Origin: Verrucomicrobiia bacterium
GTDB taxonomy: Bacteria; Verrucomicrobiota; Verrucomicrobiia; Opitutales; Opitutaceae
Direction: 5' to 3'
Assembly: GCA_030424825.1 (NCBI GenBank)
Contig: JAUHWE010000058.1
Coordinates: 1 to 12,846 of the forward strand
Length of the DNA stretch: 12,846 nucleotides
The position numbers and the translations under genes were made by a program. Position 1 is the stretch's first letter. Every line of letters begins with the position of its first letter. The notes beneath the pieces were generated by a model that did no database searches, was not told the origin of the DNA, and saw only the letters and a program-made list of their open reading frames with translations. Below are positions 5,709-12,846 of this stretch, piece by piece.

Positions 5709-7137
5709 TGATCGCCTGCTAGTTGTTTATGGAAAGGTCGCCGGAGGCAAATCAGCTAATTGCTACCATGGTGGTGCGGCTTTTATTTGGCCTGTAATTC
5801 AGGGATACCAATGGCTAGATCTCACTCCTCTGCCGATTGACATTAGACTTGAAGGAGCACTCTCAAAGCAGAACATCCGCGTCAACACTCCCTCTACATT
5901 TACGGTGGGAATATCGACTGAGCCGGGAATCATGGAGAACGCGGCTGAGCGTATGCTTGGCCTAGGTTTGCCGGAGATTAAGGAGCTGGCCAAGGACATA
6001 ATATTTGGCCAAATGCGTGTGGTAATCGCCACGATGGACATTGAAGAAATCAATGCGGATCGGGATAAGCTTATTGCCAACATTTCGACAGGTGTGGAAG
6101 TAGAGCTCAAGAAAGTTGGTCTACGCCTCATAAACGTCAATGTGCAGGATATTACCGATGAATCTGGGTATATAGACGCTCTCGGTCAGGAGGCTGCATC
6201 GAAGGCCATCGCTGATGCAAAAGTGAAAGTTGCACAAGCACAGCGCGATGGTGACATTGGTGCTGCTGAAGCGGCACGAGATCAGCGCGTTCGAGTAGCA
6301 GACGCCAACGCCAAAGCGACAGAAGGGGAGAACATTGCTACTGTCGAGATTGCCAATTCCAACGCTGAGAGACGTATGAAAGAGGCCGAGGCTGAACGTG
6401 CCGCTTCAGCTGCGGAAAAAGTCAAGGCGGCTCAGGCCCTACAGGAGGCCTATGCTGCGGAGCAGATTTCGGAACAAGAGCGTGCAAAACGGGAAAAGGC
6501 TACTCAGGAGGCAAATATAATCATACCTGCTGAAATTGCTAAAGAAAAGGCGATCGTTGATGCTGAAGCGCGAGCCGAGGCCATTCGAAGAATTCAAAGT
6601 GGTGAAGCTGACGCTGTTCGCTTAGAAAAACAAGCAGAAGCCGACGGTCTAAAAGCAGTCAAGTTAGCTGAAGCAGATGGGCTACGCTTTAAGCTAACAG
6701 CAGAAGCCGACGGTTCCCGTCTTAAACTTCTGGCAGAGGCTGAAGGAGTCGAACAGGTTCTGACGAAGAAGGCCAAGGGTTTCACAGATATTGTCAACTC
6801 AGCCGGAGCAGATAAATCGCTAGCGACTCAACTTCTCCTTATTGAACAAATGCCCAAACTTGTTGAAGAACAGGCCAAAGCGATCTCGAATCTGAAAATT
6901 GATAAGATTACTGTTTGGGATAGTGGCAAAGGTGGAAAAGACGGAGCAGGAAGCACCGCTGACTTTCTCTCGGGAATAGTTGGATCTCTCCCACCCCTTC
7001 ATGAAATAACGAAAAACGCCGGAGTCGAGCTACCAGACTTTCTGGGCAAGCAATCTCAAGGGGAGAAGGTATCCCCAAAAGAATCTAGAGCTGAGGCCGC
7101 TTCTGAAGAGGAATCCCCAAAAAGCGATAGAGTGTGA
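5659..7137 (+). CDS. floT: Flotillin (SPFH domain protein, FloT/YuaG type)
   Basis: A 492-residue membrane-microdomain scaffold protein. The SPFH domain covers about residues 15-190. It has the family signatures CPSDRLLVVYGKV, CYHGGAAFIWPVIQGYQWL, GALSKQNIRVNTPSTFTVGI, ELAKDIIFGQMRVVIATM and INVNVQDITDESGYIDALG. A long alanine- and glutamate-rich coiled coil follows (about 190-390), including five consecutive 11-residue repeats beginning EAD/EAE at 316-370. The tail (about 395-492) has conserved elements (LLLIEQMPKLVEEQAKAI, ITVWDSG) and a charged, probably disordered end. The ATG at 5659 is the only start in this frame near the body. It gives a short, poorly hydrophobic leader in place of the usual anchor, which lies out of frame at 5646. 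GGAAA at 5648-5652 could act as a weak ribosome binding site for 5659. Either translation starts here, or the gene is frameshifted at its 5' end. It is co-oriented with the NfeD-like gene. Confidence 0.9.
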   Translation: MLRLLSSSLLLQRQCPSDRLLVVYGKVAGGKSANCYHGGAAFIWPVIQGYQWLDLTPLPIDIRLEGALSKQNIRVNTPSTFTVGISTEPGIMENAAERMLGLGLPEIKELAKDIIFGQMRVVIATMDIEEINADRDKLIANISTGVEVELKKVGLRLINVNVQDITDESGYIDALGQEAASKAIADAKVKVAQAQRDGDIGAAEAARDQRVRVADANAKATEGENIATVEIANSNAERRMKEAEAERAASAAEKVKAAQALQEAYAAEQISEQERAKREKATQEANIIIPAEIAKEKAIVDAEARAEAIRRIQSGEADAVRLEKQAEADGLKAVKLAEADGLRFKLTAEADGSRLKLLAEAEGVEQVLTKKAKGFTDIVNSAGADKSLATQLLLIEQMPKLVEEQAKAISNLKIDKITVWDSGKGGKDGAGSTADFLSGIVGSLPPLHEITKNAGVELPDFLGKQSQGEKVSPKESRAEAASEEESPKSDRV

Positions 7138-7210
7138 AATTTTTTATAGTTTGAGGGACTGTAGTTGATTTTTGAATTTGTAGTGAAGTTTTCTAGGGTA
7201 GAAATCGCAA

Positions 7211-8176
7211 TTACGATATCAGGCTGCCGGATTTGATTTCACGATTGTTGCCATTGGCGTGGTGGGCATAGGTAAAACCTTTCTGGATGGCGTAGGCACC
7301 GGCACGGCCGGCTTTGTCCATGGCAATAAAGCCCACTTGGATGGACTTCCAATCTTCAAATTTCCTGGCAATGCGCTTCACGATTTCCTCGCATGCCTCC
7401 TGTGGCGATCGACCATGTCGGATGAGCTCCACAACCATCGCGCTGCCCGCATTTTCAATCACCGCTTCGCCCCAACCGGTGGCGCAGGCGGCTCCGATGT
7501 CGTTGTCGACATAAAGGCCAGCTCCTATGATCGGCGAATCACCGATGCGTCCGTGAAGTTTCATGCCTGCTCCGCTGGTCGTGCAGGATCCAGACAAATT
7601 GCCGTCCGCATCCCGGGCGATCATTCCTATGGTGTCGTGGTTTTCGACATTGATCTCTGGCAATTTCGTGGCCTGCTCGGCCTTTCGCTTGCGCCAGCGA
7701 GCCAGTGATTTCTCCGTTAGGAGAATCTCTTTCTGAAAGCCGTGCTTCAGGGCGAAATTGAGAGCGCCTTCCCCTACGAGCATGACGTGCTTGGTTTCCT
7801 CCATGATCTTTCGCGCTACCGAAACGGGATTTTTTATATGCTGCAGAAAGGCGACCGAACCGCAACGCTGGCGGGAGTCCATGATACAGGCATCAAGGGT
7901 CACATGTCCCTCCTCATCCGGGAACCCGCCAATTCCTACGGTGCCGACATTGGGGTCGTTCTCGATTACATTGACCCCTTTCTCAACGCAATCCAGCACG
8001 CTTCCACCTGATTGGAGCACTTCGAAGGCCCGCTCGTTAGCTCGAATTCCGCTTCTCCAGGTGGAGAGAATAACCGGACCTTGAACCGGTTTCGTTTGAG
8101 CCAGCGATTTTAGGGTGCCAAATCCGGTGAAGGACCCGAGAGCGGATAAGGTGAGGAAGCGTCTACGTGTATTCAT
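7211..8176 (-). CDS. Glycosylasparaginase (N4-(beta-N-acetylglucosaminyl)-L-asparaginase), Tat-exported
   Basis: A 321-residue N-terminal-nucleophile hydrolase that splits the GlcNAc-asparagine bond left after breakdown of N-glycoproteins. Residues 1-27 are a twin-arginine signal (TRRRFLTLSALG), so export as a folded protein is predicted. The precursor is expected to cut itself between Asp181 and Thr182 in ENHDTIGM, freeing Thr182 as nucleophile. Other active-site residues match those of the Flavobacterium enzyme at constant spacing: Thr200, Arg210, Asp213, Thr233 and Gly234 (HGRIGDSPIIGAG, CATGWGE). Trp40 in STW fits the substrate-binding tryptophan. All key residues are present, so the enzyme should be active. 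The gene stands alone, convergent with flotillin. No Shine-Dalgarno sequence is seen. An isoaspartyl peptidase is a less likely alternative, because the spacing and the STW start favour glycosylasparaginase. Confidence 0.92.
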   Translation of the reverse strand: MNTRRRFLTLSALGSFTGFGTLKSLAQTKPVQGPVILSTWRSGIRANERAFEVLQSGGSVLDCVEKGVNVIENDPNVGTVGIGGFPDEEGHVTLDACIMDSRQRCGSVAFLQHIKNPVSVARKIMEETKHVMLVGEGALNFALKHGFQKEILLTEKSLARWRKRKAEQATKLPEINVENHDTIGMIARDADGNLSGSCTTSGAGMKLHGRIGDSPIIGAGLYVDNDIGAACATGWGEAVIENAGSAMVVELIRHGRSPQEACEEIVKRIARKFEDWKSIQVGFIAMDKAGRAGAYAIQKGFTYAHHANGNNREIKSGSLIS

Positions 8177-8552
8177 GTTGGGGTGGGTTAGAATAGGGAT
8201 AAATCAACAATGGGAAAGTGTCCCGCAAAACCAATTTCTTCGCTCTTTTTGAATCTCAAAAATAACGGCAAGAACTCGAAAGCGACTGATTGGATACTTT
8301 CTTGTACTCAGGTTCAAGAGGAAGCGTATTTCTGTGCGTCACGGTTTTGGACTCGCTTCCTCGCAATTGGGAGATGGGATTCGGGGGGAGTGGCGGCATT
8401 TCGCCGCGATATTGTTTATATTGATTCCTGGCAAAAAGCCATTCCTGCGGAGATCCTGGGAGGGGTAGAGCCCGTTTCTCCGTTTTCTGCTTTACCTCGA
8501 GGCCATCGTTCCAGATCGTCTATGTTTAATCTCAAAGGAACGGATACATACC
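8177..8552. other. Gene-free stretch upstream of the parvulin gene
   Basis: This stretch separates two divergent genes and must hold both promoters, though none is clear. A forward frame from 8210 runs into the parvulin gene but has no recognisable content or family resemblance, and I do not accept it as a gene. GCGGC (8393-8397) and GCCGC (8403-8407) form a small hairpin. AAAGGA at about 8534-8539 may be the ribosome binding site of the parvulin, at a rather long distance of 13 bases. Confidence 0.5.
8318..8362. repeat. 9-bp inverted repeat
   Basis: GAGGAAGCG (8318-8326) and CGCTTCCTC (8354-8362) are perfect inverse copies around 27 bases. There is no T-run on either side. It may be an RNA stem in the long leader of the parvulin gene, or part of a decayed palindromic repeat. 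Confidence 0.35.
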
Positions 8553-8834
8553 ATGGCAAAAGCAAGCGCCCGACATATATTAGTAGCAACAGAAACAGAG
8601 TGTGATGCTCTCAAGACGCAGATCGACGGAGGATCTTCGTTTGCTGATTTGGCTCAGCAGCACTCGCAGTGTCCATCCGGTAAAAGTGGTGGCGATTTGG
8701 GCGAGTTCGGCCCCGGTATGATGGTAAAGGAATTCGATGAAGTTGTTTTTTCCGCCCCAGTCGGTGAAGTTCAAGGACCGGTGAAGACTCAATTTGGATA
8801 CCATCTTCTCGAGGTAACCAGTCGCGAAGACTGA
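8553..8834 (+). CDS. ppiC: Single-domain parvulin peptidyl-prolyl cis-trans isomerase (PpiC type)
   Basis: A 93-residue enzyme, the same length as E. coli PpiC (Par10), that speeds cis-trans isomerisation of bonds before proline. It has no signal peptide or extra domain, so it should act in the cytoplasm. The conserved parts are ARHILVATE, FADLAQQHSQCPSGKSGGDLGEFGPGMMVKEFDEVVF and VKTQFGYHLLEV. Catalytic-pocket residues known from Par10 are all in place: His8, Cys40, Met57, Phe61, Phe81 and His84. The gene is preceded by AAAGGA, somewhat far from the ATG. It converges on recD, with two REP-like hairpins in between that may stop transcription from both sides. Confidence 0.95.
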   Translation: MAKASARHILVATETECDALKTQIDGGSSFADLAQQHSQCPSGKSGGDLGEFGPGMMVKEFDEVVFSAPVGEVQGPVKTQFGYHLLEVTSRED

Positions 8835-8867
8835 GAGGGGGCAACCTATTACAAAAAGCTCTCGCAC

Positions 8868-8954
8868 CGTAGGGCCAGCGCTTGCGCTGTGCCGCGTATT
8901 TGAATCCTAGATTTTTCTTGGGCATTGCGGCATAGCGCGAGCGCTAGCCCTACG
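8868..8954. repeat. REP-like hairpin 1
   Basis: Two 28-base arms, 8868-8895 and 8927-8954, are inverse copies except at three positions. Each outer end is CGTAGGGC or its complement GCCCTACG, and the inner ends are GTGCCGC and GCGGCAT. The 31-base loop is A+T-rich. The arm and loop lengths, the near-perfect pairing and the setting between convergent genes fit repetitive extragenic palindromes of the kind spread by REP-associated tyrosine transposases. No transposase is in this window. Copies elsewhere in the genome cannot be checked here. Confidence 0.75.
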
Positions 8955-8963
8955 TTTAGGTTT

Positions 8964-9040
8964 TGTAGGGGCGTCGCTGGCGGCAACCGCATCGCCGAAT
9001 CTGCTCTACTTGTGCGGTCGCCGCAAGCGACGCCCCTACA
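8964..9040. repeat. REP-like hairpin 2
   Basis: Two 27-base arms, 8964-8990 and 9014-9040, are inverse copies except at two positions, with a 23-base loop. The outer ends are TGTAGGGGCG and CGCCCCTACA. A T-run (9044-9048) follows on the plus strand, so the hairpin may also act as a terminator for the parvulin gene. It lies 9 bases after hairpin 1. The two share the outer motif GTAGGG and an inner run of GCxTGCG type, but are different sequences, so they look like two members of related families. Confidence 0.75.
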
Positions 9041-9046
9041 CGATTT

Positions 9047-10789
9047 TTATATGGCTGCGTCGCGTATTTGTTCCTCTAGGCGTGTGGCCCGTTTGACAGA
9101 ATGTTGGATTCCGGCTTTAAGGGACGCCTTTGCTCCGAACAGAGTGAACCTTTCTCTGGCTCGGCTGGCGCAAGTGTAGATCAACTCCTTGGATACAAAC
9201 TCGTTCTCTTCGGGAGAGAATATTCCGACGACCTTGTTGAATTCCGATCCTTGGCTCTTGTGGATTGTGAGGCAGTAGGCGAGATCATGCTTGGGCAGCC
9301 AATTGAGTCGGACTCGCTTCAAGCCTTTTTCGAGGTCGTTGAACCACGCGAACAACTCTCCGGATTCGGAATCGGGCCAGACAATTCCCATGTCTCCATT
9401 GAAAAGTTCCAGGTCGTAGTTGTTTTCCAGAATGATGAGGGGCATGCCCTGATACATTGAATTGGGATCATAATCATGGATACGTCGGATCTTGGCGTCG
9501 GCATATCGATTAAGGGACCAGGAACCCAAATCGCCTCGGTTGAACGGAGTCAGAACGATAAAATCGGAAATGGATTGGTACGCCGCTTTGAGGTCAGGGG
9601 ATTGGAGTCGTTTTTCATGGGCTTTGGTGATCTGTTCGAGAACCGGATTGATGGTTTTCCGGGAAGCGTTTCCTATCGCGTAGAAAGCAAAGTCATCGCG
9701 TTCCGCCAGTAGGAGCTTGTCGAGCTCATCGATGTTTCCCTCCTTGCAAATCTCGCAGAACTGATAAATCGAGCTATCCTCTGCGAAACGATAAGTCTTG
9801 TTTAGCGTGGTTGATTTGCCGAAAAGCGGGCTTTGAGGGTCGCAAGCTGAGTGGGTCATGTCTCCAAAAACCGAACCTACCTCGACTGAAGTCAACTGAT
9901 GGTGGTCTCCTAGGAAGACGATCGAGGAGGCGGGTGGGACAGCGTCCAGCAGCTTTTCCATGAGGGGTAGATCAATCATGGACGTTTCATCAACAACGAT
10001 GATATCGAATTCGAGAGGGGCTTTTCGGTTGCGGCGGAAAGAAATTCGATTGGGAAGTCCCTGCAGCAAGCGGTGTACTGTCATACAGGGAATATCCAGC
10101 AGCAGTTGGCTTAATGGCTCGCTTAAATCGAGGCGTTCCATTCCTGAACGAATCGACTCGGAGAGCCGGGCTGCTGCCTTCCCTGTCGGAGCGACAGCGG
10201 CAATGCGGAGCGACTTGTCGCCGCCGTGGGAACGAATCGCTTCGGTAAGGTATCCGAGAACGGCAGTGGTTTTCCCGGTACCCGGTCCCCCTGAAATGAT
10301 ATAGAATTGATTGTTGAGTGCTTGGGTGATCGCCTGCTGTTGCTGGTCTTCTGATTCGATCGGATTGGGTGGGGGGCGATCTAAGGGGCTGCATGCTTTC
10401 TTAACCAGGGAATGCGCGAGCCGATTTTCATACTCGTAGTATTTTCTTAGGTACAAAGCGGAATGATCAACGAGGACGAGAGGGAGCTTGCGCGTCTCGG
10501 AACCGATGGAGGGACTGGACGTAGCGATTTGCTGCCAGTCTTCCAAGGCGGGCCAATCGGAGTCTAGCAAGGCCCTTAGGGAGGGTGGCAAGGATTCCGA
10601 TGAAGATAGATCCAGATAGGAGTGACCTTCCCGTGTGGCCGCCACGCAAAGCGCAGCCGCTGCGAGCACGAAAGGGTTGGCTTCTTCGTAGGTTTTCTCC
10701 AGAAACTCCACGAACGCCCGATCTGCAGCAGAAAAAGGATCGGATCGAAGGGCTCGTTTCAGGGAGGCGATATGCGATTCCACTTTCAT
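9047..10789 (-). CDS. recD: RecD, 5'-3' helicase subunit of exonuclease V (RecBCD)
   Basis: A 580-residue superfamily 1B helicase, close to E. coli RecD (608). The first 140 or so residues are the weakly conserved domain that contacts RecB. Helicase motifs follow in order: Walker A GGPGTGKTT (167-175), motif Ia APTGKAAARLSESI (200-213), TVHRLL, Walker B VVDETSMID (265-273), motif III GDHHQLTSVEVGSVFGD (294-310), NKTYRF, motif V YCLTIHKSQGSEF (505-517) and motif VI YTCASRARERF (538-548). All catalytic residues appear intact. It works with RecB and RecC to unwind and degrade broken DNA ends until Chi. The start is fixed by the ATGA overlap with the recB stop, which implies translational coupling. 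The gene ends just next to REP-like hairpin 2. Confidence 0.96.
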   Translation of the reverse strand: MKVESHIASLKRALRSDPFSAADRAFVEFLEKTYEEANPFVLAAAALCVAATREGHSYLDLSSSESLPPSLRALLDSDWPALEDWQQIATSSPSIGSETRKLPLVLVDHSALYLRKYYEYENRLAHSLVKKACSPLDRPPPNPIESEDQQQQAITQALNNQFYIISGGPGTGKTTAVLGYLTEAIRSHGGDKSLRIAAVAPTGKAAARLSESIRSGMERLDLSEPLSQLLLDIPCMTVHRLLQGLPNRISFRRNRKAPLEFDIIVVDETSMIDLPLMEKLLDAVPPASSIVFLGDHHQLTSVEVGSVFGDMTHSACDPQSPLFGKSTTLNKTYRFAEDSSIYQFCEICKEGNIDELDKLLLAERDDFAFYAIGNASRKTINPVLEQITKAHEKRLQSPDLKAAYQSISDFIVLTPFNRGDLGSWSLNRYADAKIRRIHDYDPNSMYQGMPLIILENNYDLELFNGDMGIVWPDSESGELFAWFNDLEKGLKRVRLNWLPKHDLAYCLTIHKSQGSEFNKVVGIFSPEENEFVSKELIYTCASRARERFTLFGAKASLKAGIQHSVKRATRLEEQIRDAAI

Positions 10790-12846
10790 CTGCCTATGGC
10801 CTTGTCTAACGCGTCCAGCAGTTTCTGGCTGGGACGATCGAAAAATATTCCGCTTTTCTCCTTTTCCGAGATTCCACGTAAGAAGATATAGAATACGCCG
10901 CCGAAAGAATCGTAGTAGTTGATGCCAGGCGATCGCGTTTCAATGTACCGCTTCAAGGCGACGCAATAGAGGCAGTATTGAAGATAGTAGTCATGTTGGG
11001 ACATGGCATTCTCTAGGGAATCGCTACCATAGGCTTCGATCTGGTTTCCCAGATAATTCGTTTTCCAATCCAGAATGAAAAGCTGCTGGTTATGCTCGAA
11101 TACAAGATCAATAAACCCTCTCAACATCGATTTGCGAACGGTGGTTTGCATGAGGGAAAGCGTTTTGATCCAGGCACTCGGAATTCCCTCAGATGGGTGG
11201 GTTTCGAATGCCCTCTGGATTTTGCGCAGCGTATCCGCTGAGGTGGGGTAGGCGAATTCCATTTCAGGAACGCGACGCTCGGAACTGATCTGGTTGAGGG
11301 ACAATCCTTTGATGAGAGTTGTGGAAACCAGTTGGGTAATTGTTTTGGTGACGACGGGTTTGTAGTCAAGGTAGCCAAAGCGTAGGCGGTTGAAAGATTG
11401 CTGAACGCAGTCGGGAATCGTATGGGGCTTCTGGAAATCAAGCTCTTCGAGAATGGAGTGGAATAGGTTTCCCGTGTGGGCGCCTTTGGTTAGGTTGAAG
11501 ATGCTCGGTCCGTCTGATTCCATTTCAAAGGCTTCGATTGGGGCAAGGGGATCGGGGTTTGCTTTGAGTTCAATTTCGTCGTTGTCGATCTCCTCCTGCA
11601 CCGATTCGCTTGCGTGGGTCATGCGAGAAATCGTGGAGAAGCTAAGAATCCTTTCTGAAGTGGGAATCGAATTGTGATTTATGGGACGTGCTTGTACTGA
11701 AATCGCTTTCCGTTCGGATTGTTGAACGAGGCTCTGTGGCAGCGCTTCCGTATCGGGCAATGGACGAATGTTTACGGCTAAGCAACTGGAATCGAATTGT
11801 TGGATACGTTCTAGAAGGAAAGGCGAAATGTTCTTTTGATCGTGCAGAGTAAGCGCGTTCTCGCTTCCCAATACCAGTTGGCTAAAGGAGGAGGGGCGTA
11901 AGTTTTGTTTAGGGGCGTTTTCTTCGGGGCAGAGGTAGATATGGCACTCATCTGCCGCCCGGGTAAGAGCGACGTAAATAAGCCTTAGTTGCTCGGCATA
12001 CTCTTCTTTTTCCGCCTGCTCTAGTGCATTGGCATTCTTCTCGGGTGCCAAGTCGATGACCAGGTTCTGCTGACTGTCAGAGGTGTGGTAAAGGGCATGT
12101 TCCCGTTTTGCTTTGGGTCGAAGCAAAGTTAGAAAAGGGCAGATGACGATGGGAAACTGAAGCCCTTTGCTTTTGTGGATGGTGACGATTTGAGGCTTTC
12201 CTTCGTCAGAGATGAGCCGGGTTTGCCAGTCCTCCTGGCTGGATACGTTTTCGTCTCGTTTGCTGTGAAGCCAAGCAAAGAGGTGTTTGGGGGTGGATAG
12301 CCGAGTCAGAGCCTCGCTTTGTAGAAGTTCGCTCAACTGGCACAGGTTTGTGAATTTCCTTTCACCCCCCAGTTCGCCCAGCAATCGGTGAGAGGCGCCC
12401 GTTAGGTTGAGAAAACGATGGAAAGAGGCATCGAAGTTGGAAGAACGCCACTCTCGCGACCAATCGTGTAGGTAGCCTACGATCTCTTGTGATTGTTCTT
12501 CGAAATCCGGGTCAATCATATCGCACCAATTGTATCCGCCAATCGGAGTCAAAAGGAGTGCTCGTACCGCACTCCGCTTGGAGGGGTTGGAAAGGGCTTC
12601 CAGAAGCTGAAGCATTAGGTCTATTTCCTCGGTTTCGAAAACACTTCTTTCGGCACGGAGGACACAGTCAATACCCCTTTGGGCAAACTGATCCATGAGG
12701 GCGTCTGCTTCCCGGTTCGTTCCCACAAGCATGGCGATTTTTCCCAGTTCTAGTTGGGGATCGTTGGTGGCCCTCTGAGCGACGTCCTCTGCCGCGATGG
12801 ATGCTAGAAGCTTCACGGAAGCAGCTTGTCCGAGCGGGTTTGGACG
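10786..12846 (-). CDS. recB: RecB, helicase-nuclease subunit of RecBCD, C-terminal part (runs off the right edge)
   Basis: The frame is open from the right edge to the TGA at 10788-10786, giving 686 residues of the C-terminal part; a GTG at 12816 is internal. By comparison with E. coli RecB (1180), roughly 490 residues including Walker A are missing outside the window. Seen are the 2B-region FETEEIDLMLQLLEAL, helicase motif V VTIHKSKGLQFPIV (about 221-234 of the visible part) and motif VI RLIYVALTRAADE (288-300). The linker holds SFSTISRM, and the RecB-type nuclease follows. Its ligands are His463 (LFHSILEEL), Asp580 (GFIDLVF), and Asp593 and Lys595 (ILDWKTN). The spacing of 13 and 2 equals E. 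coli Asp1067, Asp1080 and Lys1082. GGVFYIFLRG near the end is also typical. Full nuclease activity is expected. recD follows with a 4-base overlap; recC probably precedes. Confidence 0.96.
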   Translation of the reverse strand, partial: RPNPLGQAASVKLLASIAAEDVAQRATNDPQLELGKIAMLVGTNREADALMDQFAQRGIDCVLRAERSVFETEEIDLMLQLLEALSNPSKRSAVRALLLTPIGGYNWCDMIDPDFEEQSQEIVGYLHDWSREWRSSNFDASFHRFLNLTGASHRLLGELGGERKFTNLCQLSELLQSEALTRLSTPKHLFAWLHSKRDENVSSQEDWQTRLISDEGKPQIVTIHKSKGLQFPIVICPFLTLLRPKAKREHALYHTSDSQQNLVIDLAPEKNANALEQAEKEEYAEQLRLIYVALTRAADECHIYLCPEENAPKQNLRPSSFSQLVLGSENALTLHDQKNISPFLLERIQQFDSSCLAVNIRPLPDTEALPQSLVQQSERKAISVQARPINHNSIPTSERILSFSTISRMTHASESVQEEIDNDEIELKANPDPLAPIEAFEMESDGPSIFNLTKGAHTGNLFHSILEELDFQKPHTIPDCVQQSFNRLRFGYLDYKPVVTKTITQLVSTTLIKGLSLNQISSERRVPEMEFAYPTSADTLRKIQRAFETHPSEGIPSAWIKTLSLMQTTVRKSMLRGFIDLVFEHNQQLFILDWKTNYLGNQIEAYGSDSLENAMSQHDYYLQYCLYCVALKRYIETRSPGINYYDSFGGVFYIFLRGISEKEKSGIFFDRPSQKLLDALDKAIGR

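Noticed and set aside
7138..7210. Terminator between the converging flotillin and glycosylasparaginase genes
   Set aside because: The gap is T-rich but holds no stem of useful length.
8210..8605. 131-codon forward open frame upstream of and overlapping ppiC
   Set aside because: No family resemblance, irregular composition, and it overlaps the well-supported parvulin gene in another frame.
10786..10789. recB-recD overlap as something unusual
   Set aside because: ATGA overlaps are common in translationally coupled operons, including rec operons.
1..12846. CRISPR arrays, tRNA or rRNA genes, insertion-sequence transposases, defence islands
   Set aside because: No regularly spaced repeats, no cloverleaf or rRNA-like sequence, and no transposase or toxin-antitoxin genes were seen; RecBD is ordinary DNA repair.

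Overview
The window looks like a chromosomal segment of a Gram-negative bacterium of intermediate G+C. The gene set and the protein style (a GbsR-type regulator beside a TIGR01777 epimerase, an NfeD plus flotillin pair, a Tat-exported glycosylasparaginase, RecBD, and REP-like palindromes between genes) fit Verrucomicrobiota, perhaps Opitutae. That placement comes from memory of related proteins, not from a search. Many genes lack a clear Shine-Dalgarno sequence.

Layout. From 1 to about 1540, on the minus strand, lie the 3' part of an ABC importer operon: a NitT/TauT-type substrate-binding protein, then the first 117 codons of its inner-membrane permease. A long imperfect hairpin separates the two genes, and a short palindrome lies upstream of the first. 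From 1539 to 1927 no gene is visible. From 1928 to 3461 (minus) a GbsR/MarR-type regulator is followed by a TIGR01777-type NAD(P)-binding epimerase; palindromes sit in front of both. From 3462 to 3919 there is no gene, but a compact inverted repeat that could fold as a small RNA. From 3920 to 4898 (plus) come a VOC/glyoxalase-fold protein and a decayed GNAT acetyltransferase. From 5029 to 7137 (plus) an NfeD-like membrane protein and a flotillin form a membrane-microdomain operon; the hydrophobic anchor normally at the flotillin N-terminus is encoded in a different reading frame from the body. A convergent Tat-exported glycosylasparaginase follows (7211-8176, minus). After 376 gene-free bases comes a 93-residue PpiC-type parvulin (8553-8834, plus). 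Two back-to-back REP-like hairpins (8868-9040) separate it from the converging recD (9047-10789) and recB (10786 to beyond the right edge). recB and recD overlap by 4 bases and are probably translationally coupled; recC is expected outside the window.

How the genes work together. The importer genes are one transport unit. The regulator and epimerase are probably one transcription unit with possible self-control. NfeD and flotillin are partners in other bacteria. RecB and RecD are the two motor subunits of the RecBCD helicase-nuclease.

I found no clearly new biological system. The points most worth a second look are the out-of-frame flotillin anchor, the three REP-like palindromic elements, the possible structured RNA at 3571-3633, and the palindromes around the GbsR-type regulator.
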